Under the pieces are notes generated by a model that was given only the letters and a program-made list of their open reading frames with translations, was not told the origin of the DNA and did not search any database. Both the position numbers and the translations under genes were made by a program. Positions 55,543 to 64,000 of a DNA stretch of 64,000 nucleotides are shown one piece after another; the stretch's first letter is position 1; the number at the start of each line of letters is the position of its first letter. Source of the stretch: Niebla homalea (Eukaryota; Ascomycota; Lecanoromycetes; Lecanorales; Ramalinaceae); NCBI GenBank assembly GCA_019925105.1, contig JAHGAU010000029.1, positions 372,001 through 436,000 on the forward strand, given 5' to 3'.

Positions 55543-57550
55543 TTATACGTCACACACAGATAGGTCATCCACCTTGACTTCCCTCAATCTACGCTTGGCC
55601 ATCTCCAAAGCTTCATCTGATTTGCAAATACCAAATCTTAGGAAGTCCTCTCCAAGATGGGCGTCTTTATGGCAATAGAAAGCTATGAACCGTCAGTCCA
55701 GAATTTGCCTGTCTCTATGAGATTGCCAGACCTACCACTACCGGGGATCGAGGACACTCCGTGTTGGTGAATAAGGTACCAGCATACCCGATAATCGCGC
55801 GATTTCTCAGCTATCGAGGATGGGAAAGGATAGTTCGGAGCAATGACAATCGCCTTAATGTTGACGAACACAAAGTAAGCCCCTTGTGGTCTCACATACT
55901 AAGTCATGTATGACTCGTTAGGTCATGTTCATTCCTGTAGATGGTGCGCACGTTCAACGGTGATGAGAGCTGCCGAGGAGAAGGCACGCTTACCGGTAAC
56001 CTCAATTGATCAAGGACTTCACAAAAAGACACAACTTTACTCGTGACTGCCTTAAGATTCTGAGCCCAGAATCCACGCGAATCTGCCTCCCGCAAGCCAA
56101 TCGCCGCAGCTTCCTGTACCGGGCCTGCTGTCGTGTAGGAGAGAAGGATGTGTGCGCATATCACCGGCTCCACAAGATACGGGGGACCGATCACGAACCC
56201 GAGACGCCATCCTGTTGCATTGAAAAGCTTACCGATCGAGCTTACCGTCATTGTGTTTGCGGCTATGGCATCACTGATCGAAGCTACGTGCGTAAAGCTT
56301 GGCATGAAATGAATCCGCTCGTAGACCTCATCACTTAGAATAACAAGACAGCTCTCAACGCAAAGGTTTCCGATCGCCAAGAGCTCTTGTTTTGTATAGA
56401 CTTTGCCCAATGGGTTATGCCTTGCGAAGATAATGTGAGCAAAGATGGTCAATCAGTGAGGAAAGTGTGCCTCGTACGGATTGTTTAAGATCTATACGTG
56501 GAGTCAGTTGATGTCAATGAAATTTCTCAAATGCAATGATTACCAGCATCCTGCTTCTCGAAGTAATAGCATTCTTCAGGTCCTGAATATTCAGATACCA
56601 ATCATTGGCACAAGTCGTGCGAGCCTTGTGTTCTTCTGGTGGATGTAATGGGACGTGGCGAGCAACGCCGCCAGCCAATCCAACAAGGTGGGCGTATCTA
56701 TACAAATCTTAAATAACGATAGACGTCGAGACATCAATTTGGGTCTTACAGGTTGGAAACCGGCTCTATAAGGATCACTTCATCACCAGGCTCGATAAAG
56801 GCCATGATTGAGCTGAGAAGACCCTCAGTTGCACCCGTGGTCACGGCAATCTCTGAGTCTGGGTCGATGTGTCTGCCGTATTCAGGAGAGTAAGATTGAG
56901 AGAGACTTTCCTTGAACTGTGGCATCCCCTGCGTGAGTGTCAGTATAGTATATACCCTTGGCCTCTTTTGGTGTCGGAACACACCGAAACGGGTCCATAT
57001 TGGTTGTTCTCGACTTTGTGCAGAGCCGATTGATGCGCCGTAATAAGGAACTGGGGAGGATTGTATTCGCTGTTAACTCCTGTAAGCTATGAGAAGGAGA
57101 TCATTATATGTTGCATGTTACGTACATGAAGCCCGTGCCAAGATTAGATATTGGCTGTATCGGGGACGATGCTGCGGCTTCTGCAGACCACTGCCTGGAG
57201 CATTTTTTTTTATCAATAAGCAAATGACTTCTGGCGACCGATCTTCAAGCCGAGAATGCCTGGAGGCCATTTTGCAGTAAGGCTGAGGTGTCGGGAATGT
57301 GACTGAACAACATGTCTTACCAGACATTGCCGTGAACCACTCTCACCCTCTGAGCACACTGTAGCGGACCGGTTGTAGAGGAAATTGGTGAAAGTCGCTG
57401 CGTATCAGGAGGTGACGTATTGCAAAGCTCTACAAAGTCGTCCCTCTTCGAACCTGACAGCACCTCCACGATGTTGTCGCAGCTCCTTGACCAGGCGGCT
57501 TTGGAGATAAAAAGTCTCCTGATGTACCGTAGCCAGCCCAGGAACCACAT
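55543..57550 (-). CDS. Class I/II aminotransferase, kynurenine aminotransferase-like
   Basis: Predicted 486-aa PLP enzyme in nine exons: 57321-57550, 57126-57194, 56985-57069, 56750-56928, 56544-56697, 56478-56491, 55994-56420, 55736-55898 and 55543-55682. All junctions keep frame; exon 6 is only 14 nt. Motifs: NLGTGFIEYNPPQFL, NNQYGPVSGMPQFKESL, AVTTGATEGLLSSIM, NNPHNPLGKVYTKQEL (spliced), VILSDEVYERIHF, the PLP lysine in SSIGKLFNATGWRLGF (about residue 307), RPQGAYFVFVNIKAI and a C-terminal HLGEDFLRFGICKSDEA. The family covers kynurenine/glutamine transaminases and cysteine-S-conjugate beta-lyases. About 60 N-terminal residues (MWFLGWLRYIRRLFISKAA) precede the usual start and could be a targeting or membrane segment. 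It looks intact amid pseudogenes. Confidence 0.88.
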
Positions 57551-58862
57551 TTTGTCTACGATTAGCGTTGCAGAAGAGATCAGCTGGATTTGACAGGAGA
57601 TAGAGGTAAATGTTGAGCGAGATCTCTAAGAAAGAAAGTCTGGGACCTTGCCTTTGAATTGACGGGAAAAAACCAATGTTTTATTCGGAGATACAATAAG
57701 TGACGTGTCACAAGCCTCCTATACAATCAGTAATGATTTCCACTTTCGGCAGACCCGGGTAGCGAACAGGCTTACGCATACGAAACGATGAAAAATCTCC
57801 GTGCGGTGGCAGGGCGCCTCTTGCATGCAGATGTGGTGTGAAAAATTGAGGATGTATCAGTACGTTGTCTTCTTGCCACATCAGGGCCGATCGTAAGCAT
57901 TCTAGCGCCACGTCAGTCCCCCAACATGTGGTGCGTTAGCGTGATTCGGGGTCGTCGACATACATTTTGACACGCCTAGATAGAATGGTGTCATCCTGCA
58001 GAGTACTGGGAAGGGTACTATTTTGCTTCGCTGTGTAGATTCCTTCTAGCCTAATGATGCCGGTACAAAGTGGTGCTGTTCTGGTCTGCACAGACCTGAT
58101 TTATCAGCCTGGAAGATCACAGTGGCAGACGAGGCTCGGCTTCTTTTCAGAACGAATTTCTCCAAGGATGCATCGCGCGGCCATGCTCGGATACAGTGAT
58201 CGCCAGATCTCAGGCTACACTGAGGCAGGCAGCGTTGAAATCAGGCTCACCTGGTTAGATTCAATTGCAAAAGAAGATCCTGTATCGATCGTTTGTCTGC
58301 AGCAGCATCGAGCAGACTGTTTCAACATCCTGGACGGGCTGTCGGAAGTTGCCACTATCACAGACTGCCGGTGCGTCCCACTATAACTCTGGCCACCGGA
58401 TTATCGAAGTTATGCCGACGAAGACTTACTAGAGCCCCGGCTACGGCAGTCGTTTTCCGAACTACCCAGGCTTTCAATTGCCAGGGGGTAAGAACGCACC
58501 TTGCGCAGAGTACAATGGCTCATGGATCTCTATTAGGAAGCTGTCTAATTCTCCAAATGATGGGGCAGATCAAGAGAACGCGTAAAGCGTCCTCGAACTA
58601 TATGTCTTAGGCACTTGAAATACAAATAGATGCGATCAGATGAGAACGTTTGGGTCTAGTTTGCCAGCCAACTAGATGATCCTTTGGGCGACTATCCAAA
58701 GCGACCCTTCGATGAAAGGAGATAATTACAACAACAGAATCATCGCAGAAGCGTTCACCTTACCATACAACCATCTTAAGAGCCACAAACGGTATTTCGC
58801 TAGCTCTGCATTGGCACAGTCACCGAGAGATAGACGTTCTGCATGGCCTTATCCATGAGATT
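57551..58862. other. No supportable gene, about 1.3 kb
   Basis: Frames at 57708-57911 (minus) and 58054-58386 (plus) were examined. Neither gives a clear family or splice structure. Confidence 0.4.
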
Positions 58863-59037
58863 CTCGTCGAATGCAAATGAAGTGGCCACCACGCTAATAA
58901 GTTATCGATTTGCAGCCTTTTTATCATGCATGAAGTATTATGGTTTTTAATTGAAAAAAGTTAAACGCAAAAATACTCCTACAAAAAAAAGGATGCAGAT
59001 TCCTAGCGCGGTGGCCACTTCATTTGGATTCGACGAT
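58863..59037. mobile_element. MITE-like element with 34-bp inverted ends
   Basis: Terminal inverted repeats at 58863-58896 and 59004-59037 match at 31 of 34 positions. Weaker inverted similarity continues inward (cgatttgcagcctttt against aaaaggatgcagat). The 175-bp element is AT-rich inside and has no coding capacity. No clear target-site duplication was seen. Confidence 0.7.
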
Positions 59038-59133
59038 AGAACTACTTTTAGCGTGGACAGATTGCTTGTCCATCCGATGAGTTTCACTCTTTCTTCTAAC
59101 TTGAACGTCGAAAAACGTCTACTTTCAGCCCAA

Positions 59134-59173
59134 AGGATGAAAGCGGAGTCTGTCCGTTGATAGCTTTCATCCT
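59134..59173. repeat. 11-bp inverted repeat (hairpin)
   Basis: aggatgaaagc at 59134-59144 is perfectly complementary to gctttcatcct at 59163-59173, with an 18-base loop. Confidence 0.8.
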
Positions 59174-59384
59174 CAAGTAAAGCCCCTTTTATACTTAATC
59201 ATCGCGTTTAGATGTATAAGACTTACATAGATCGAATCCTCTCCATATCTATTCATTCCAGCTAGTAGCTTCAAGTTCAACGGGCTCACTCATGGAGTTG
59301 GTACAAGCCACTACGGAACAAAAGGACCTGCGCGCAAAATAGGTATAATGCCAAGGATTCTCAAGCAAGTTGAAACCGCTAAAT

Positions 59385-59612
59385 CTTTGCCGAAAGTCTC
59401 ATGCGAAGGGATGACTTGACTACCTAGCATACGTAGTATGGCTTCAGCTTTCTACTACCTGTCACATACGCACTCAGTAGGGAAGAGAAATCAAGGTAGA
59501 TGTTGTCGATGCTAGGTAGGTAGGAAGATACACCTATGTTTTTGCAAAACAACCATAGCAGTCCCATCATCTTAGATCCTGCGCTCGATTTGTGGAAAAA
59601 GCCTCAAAAAAG
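59385..59612 (+). repeat. Dispersed direct repeat, right copy
   Basis: Same orientation as the copy at 49220-49440, starting tttgccgaaagtctcatgcg. The similarity may resume after a small insertion with ccctaaccaag near 59645. The rest of the 59038-59871 interval shows no gene. Confidence 0.8.
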
Positions 59613-59871
59613 AGCTCGAGCCATGCATGATTGATTGATTGATTCCCCTAACCAAGTAGCTTCGCTCTGCAATAAAAACAGATAATAGATTCATGTAACT
59701 GCCACTGATGCTGCTCATGCTAGATTAAGATGCTTTGCGTCAAGAGAATATGCTCATCCTCCCCGCCCCCTTGATAGGAAGCAGAAACAGGAGAATCATC
59801 TCTGTGTGCTGGATTACTTTGGCCCTCTCTCCCCTTTCCACTTTCCCAACGATATCCATGCTCCTTCTTCT

Positions 59872-62800
59872 TCAAGGGTTGATCACCCATTCCCCTCCCC
59901 GTTTGATGTACTTATCCAACATCAGCCCGATATCCGCAAACACGAATCGGCAGATGTAGAACCCGAAGAAGTCGGCCGCGTGGCGGATGCAGAGTTCGAG
60001 CCCGACGTGCGTGGCAGAGGAATGCTTGAGCCCCGGATCTTCGGCTTGGCGGGCGATTTGATCTGTTGCATCACCCCATGATCAGCATCTGCCTTTAGTA
60101 ATTGTAGTAGAGTAGAGGGAATGTAGAGGATAAAGAGGCATACCCAGTATCTGCGCAGCATCGCACAACCTCGCCAGCGCACCCATGTAGCTCGGGTTGG
60201 GGCCCATGCACTGCACCTGACTCAGATCGCGCTTCGGGAACCGAGGGTTCTGAGATGTGGTCATGGGGAGGGAGGGCATGGTGGGGGCATCCTTGCTGCT
60301 ACTGCTACTGCTACCGTCAAGGCCACCGCCACTGCCACGGGCCACGCTGGCTGGGGTTGCGCCGGCGCCTAGGGATTTCGTGCCACGTAGTTTCCGCCAT
60401 GATTTGAGGTAGGATTTGTTGCTGCTGGTTGCGCTTGTTGGAACAACCTCGGGATTGGACGCACCGTCAGTGTCGAGTGTGGGAGCATGTTTGAAGGTGC
60501 CTGCAGCGCCTTGCACGCCGACTTCATTACCGAGTTTCTTGGATAGGTTAGCTTGCGCTCGTTCCATGATTGTTTCAAGAAATTGCATCTCCTCAAGGAC
60601 GGCATCGGCATTGCGGGTGTCCACTCTGCCGAGCTTGAGGAGGGCAGCAGTGAGGAGATCGCAAGTCGAGACTTTTTCTTCCACGTTCTTGAGCTTGAGA
60701 TTCTTCACCCGCCAGATGTCGCGGGGGACGAAAAGCTTGGCTGTGATGTAGCCGCCTCGCGGGTGAGCTATGGTCTGGTATATTGCTCGAAGGAACCAAA
60801 AGGGCCGGAGGAGCGAGGACTCAGGGCACGGCTCGAGGGGCAGGGGAGCATTTGCAGCCAACGGATTGGGCTGGCCTGGGTGGGCAGGTGAATGGATGTC
60901 ACAGTCGAAGAGGTAGACGCCTGCGCTAGACGGGCCTTTGGGTAGGAAATTCGTCTCCGCAGGAGTTGGCAAGACTGGCACCGCGGGAGATGGGACGTGT
61001 GGTATCCTCGTTGCGGATCCAACACTGCTCAATGAAGTATTCGGGGAGATGTCTTGGTTTTCGCCACTAGCGGTGAAGCTCTTGCTTCTTAAGCTAGATG
61101 AAGAGAAGTTCTTTCGCAATCCAGTGGCCCCTCTTGACTGAAGCCGAGTAGGGGAGCTGGGCGTTGAGGCTGCTAGCGTGTCACTGTCTGCTGAGGTCAC
61201 CTTGGTGATCGCAGAAGCAGTCGCTGACAGTGGCTCGCCGCCATCTGACCCCATTAGAGGAAAAGAGCCATTGCGGCTTGATGCTAGAGTGGCGGAGGCT
61301 GGGAAGGACTCCTTAATGGTGTGACTTTGGAGGGCTGGTGTCGAATCGTCTGTCATGTATGGATCTGTATTGTAGGCTGACAGTGGCGCATCTAGCGACG
61401 CTTGTAGCAAGGGCGCTACGGCCGGGGCTGGCTGGGTCTTAGGAGCTTGGGCAAGAGGCCCATACGGACAGGAATTTGTCTTAATCTTGAGCTGCTTGGC
61501 TTTCATACCAGAAAGTCGACGCTCCCGTACCCCTGGACTTGTACCTCGTGAAGAGAGTCCAGCAGATCTAGGGAGCGGACCATTTGTCGAACTGTCTGAG
61601 CCGGATCCTGACGGCGGAGGGGGTGGCGGGAGAGCGCTTGATGGTGGCGGATGTAACGGAGGTGGTACAGATTTCTCATTCACTTGTGCTGAGATTGAAG
61701 GCAGGTTGGCTACCTCGGCGACAGCCGGTAAAGAGGCTGACATTGGGCTGGATCCGATCGAACCCCAGGTTCGGCCAGAGAAGCTGCTGGAATCAGACTG
61801 CCGAGGGAGCGCGGATTTCGTCTGGGTGCTGTACTCGGTGTCGTCCAGCACGAAGTCGCGTGTCCACTCCTCTAACATCCTTTCTTCTTCGTCTCCTTCA
61901 TCATCTCCGTATTCATCTAAGCTGTTTCTTGGAGCAGCAAGGCGCTGCTGTTCTAGCCTTTCCGTACTCCTTACCCGTGATATCGCTGCTTGCCTTTCCG
62001 CCTCGCGCGCATGGTCTCTCGCCAGCTCGACGTTGCGTCTGATATGTGTCAGAGGATCGGGAGGGTCCACCTGATATTGGGGATCGTTCATTATATCCAC
62101 GTCATCATCTTCTTCATCATCTGGCTCGAAACCATCATCATACGCCGTCTCGATGGCGGCATCGAGAGCTGCGTTAAAATCAGCCTCAGTAGCACCGCTA
62201 GTAGCTCTGATACGTTTTCGCCGCAAGCCAAACGAAGATCTGCGGGAATGGACAGAGGCCGCAGACGATCCACTAGACTCATTGATTGTATTTAGCCAGG
62301 ATGTATGCTGCTCGGTGGTTTCCTTGATCGGTTCGGAGTCCGCCTCTGTTTCAAGTCTTGGTACGGGAGCCGGTGAAAGAGGTCGTCGGGGAGAAAGTGG
62401 AGGCGGCATATCCTCTTCATACAGAGGTGTCTGAAGATGCATTGATGCTTCAACTGTTCGTCCAGGCTCGGCAGAATAGTTGCAGTATGCATTCCCTTCG
62501 GACCTTTGCACTGACGAGTGAAGCGATTGTCGTCTCGGTGGGATAGAAGAGGGTGATTCGACAATTTGCCTGTATCTCATCGACCCATAGCCTGAGTCAT
62601 GGCCAACGGGTCCAGGGCTCATCGTTTGTAGGCCTACTTCGTCGTCCTCGTCCGTGACCACGGTAAGTTCCGACTGGCCGGAGTCTCTCTCTGGCGGCCG
62701 CGGAGGTAACGCTTTATTGTCCGAAGAAGCATATGATTGTTCGCTACTTTGGAGCTCAACAATGCGATTCTTGTATGTATTACGCTGTGACAGTTAGCAA

Positions 62801-63970
62801 GCAGTCCCATCCATTTACCTTGGGAACTTTGGTACTCACAACAGCCTCTAGCTTTCTCCTGTCATCTTCCCCAGAGCTTCGCACCATCACCTGCCTGAGT
62901 AGATGGCAAGCATCCCCATATGCAAGAATCGCCCCCTCCACGTTCTGCTTCCCGTCCAGGACCACGGCATGATTTGCCTTGGACAAAGCCTTGGACAGCA
63001 GCGCCTTTTGTGAAGGTGCTCTTCGCCTTTGATTCCGATGTGGACGGTCTCGATGATCCGAAGCTGAGCTTTCTCCTTCCGTTGTACCCGCGCTCCTGGC
63101 CGAATTTGCACGGTTGCGATGTGGTGCACCCTGACGTCGATCGCCTTGCTTGGCGAACGTAGAGGCTCGGGGGGAGTAGAGGGATTCGGGTACTTTGCTC
63201 AGTGGACGGTCTGGGGGCTGCTCTGAGGCAGGACTTGCTCTGGATGATTGACCGTTGGAGGAAAGTCGTCTGCCCTTGGAAGGCGGCCGGTTGGGGGATG
63301 CGTTTGACCATCGATCTCCGAAGTAGTCTTGTTCGCTCGTGATGTTTGTAGAAGGCGAGAGCAATTCTGCGGTGGCGGGCGTGCGGGCAGAATTGGTGGA
63401 AGGGGAGTCTTCGGCATCCACAGCCTGAGATAGGGAAGAAAGGGTGACTAGGGGAGGCAGGGTGGGAGCTGGATGGGGAGGTAGGGGCGAGATGAGAGGT
63501 GGTTGGAAGGGTCTTTGAGTGGGCGGTGACCTTGGTCGCTTGTTGGACTTTGGGTTTGGAGAGGGAGTTTGCGGGCTGCCGAAGCCAGTGAAGGATCCAA
63601 TAGAGCCAGAAAGGCGTTTGGAAAAGCTGGTCTTTGTGCGATAGTTCTCAGAAGATCTTCGGCTCGAGCCTGTTGATTGCGACCAGCGATTCAAGTTTGT
63701 GTTGGCTTCACTATGACCGTGTCGGCTGTCGGGCCTCAAGTAGAAAGCGCTCGACCTTCGCGTAGATTCTGGTGAGAGTCTCTCGGGATTTGGCGACGGA
63801 TTCCTCTTGGTGAAATTCATTGGGAGGTTGTCGTGAGGACTCTTGGCGCGAAGGCCTGTGACTATGGGACGAGCGCTGGTCGCATTGTTTGAACTTCTCT
63901 GAACGGTCACGACGGAGCCAGAAGAGGCTGAGGCAGGCCTGGGTGGTGGCTTGGCTAAGAATGAAGCCAT
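59872..63970 (-). CDS. MIT-domain protein, large
   Basis: Predicted 1320-aa protein in three exons: 62840-63970, 60144-62784 and 59872-60062 (introns of 55 and 81 nt, both frame-keeping). The N-terminal 310 residues are Ser/Pro/Arg-rich and disordered. A MIT (microtubule-interacting and transport) three-helix domain spans about 320-400: LLSKALSKANHAVVLDGKQN, VEGAILAYGDACHLLRQVM and, across the intron, KLEAVRNTYKNRIVEL. A long low-complexity region follows. The conserved C-terminal part includes SSAGVYLFDCDIHSP, RPFWFLRAIYQTIAHPRGGY, IWRVKNLKLKNVEEKVSTCD and FFGFYICRFVFADIGLMLDK. MIT domains bind ESCRT-III tails; the C-terminal region is a fungal-specific conserved block of unknown role. A role in endosomal or septation traffic is inference. 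Confidence 0.87.
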
Positions 63971-64000
63971 ATCGATAAAAAGCCGAGGCCGTTAGATTTC

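Noticed and set aside
57708..57911. Minus frame with CLRSALMW, considered as a second UstYa-family fragment
   Set aside because: No HxxHC motif, membrane segment or clean splice could be found; similarity too weak.

Overview
The window reads as nuclear DNA of a filamentous ascomycete (Pezizomycotina). The signs are many short introns (about 45-100 nt) with GT..AG ends, single-copy genes typical of filamentous ascomycetes (AIP1, Vac7, a Wee1-type kinase, Imp3, a mitochondrial S18 protein), and families expanded in these fungi (HET-domain, UstYa/DUF3328, plant-type O-methyltransferases, PTH11-like rhodopsin-domain proteins). There are no operons or bacterial signals. All gene models below come from reading splice sites and protein families by eye; no search was run.

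Layout. 1-26 kb is mostly conserved housekeeping: AIP1 (actin turnover), an unknown protein, Vac7 (vacuolar PI(3,5)P2 control), a damaged 2EXR-like gene, O-methyltransferase 1, a head-to-head pair for ribosome biogenesis (Imp3 and mitochondrial S18), a CIA84-like PPR protein, and a Wee1-type mitotic kinase. 25.6-29.3 kb carries a Pgc1-like phospholipase, a PEBP-family protein and an FSH-type serine hydrolase. 30.5-43 kb is accessory in character: a frame-broken HET gene, O-methyltransferase 2, a UstYa-family oxidase, a rhodopsin-domain membrane protein, and a patatin-like phospholipase with a terminal zinc finger. 45-49 kb has a HAD hydrolase, a tRNA-like Pol III candidate and a diaminopropionate ammonia-lyase. 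49.2-59.6 kb is a segment bounded by two diverged direct repeats. It contains a MetE-like pseudogene, an O-methyltransferase pseudogene, another multi-stop relic, a small secreted-type precursor with Kex2-flanked repeats, an intact nine-exon aminotransferase and a MITE-like element. The window ends with a 1320-aa MIT-domain protein.

The most interesting object is the 74-aa precursor at 54741-55017. It has four near-identical 13-residue units separated by Lys-Arg, with a constant DADA-type spacer and a variable stretch of about four residues in each. That is the architecture of fungal Kex2-processed repeat proteins, the class that includes ustiloxin/dikaritin RiPP precursors. A UstYa-family protein with both HxxHC motifs lies about 17 kb away, and methyltransferases and an aminotransferase are nearby. 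Whether these form one pathway is inference. The relics between them suggest a decayed or rearranged metabolite locus.
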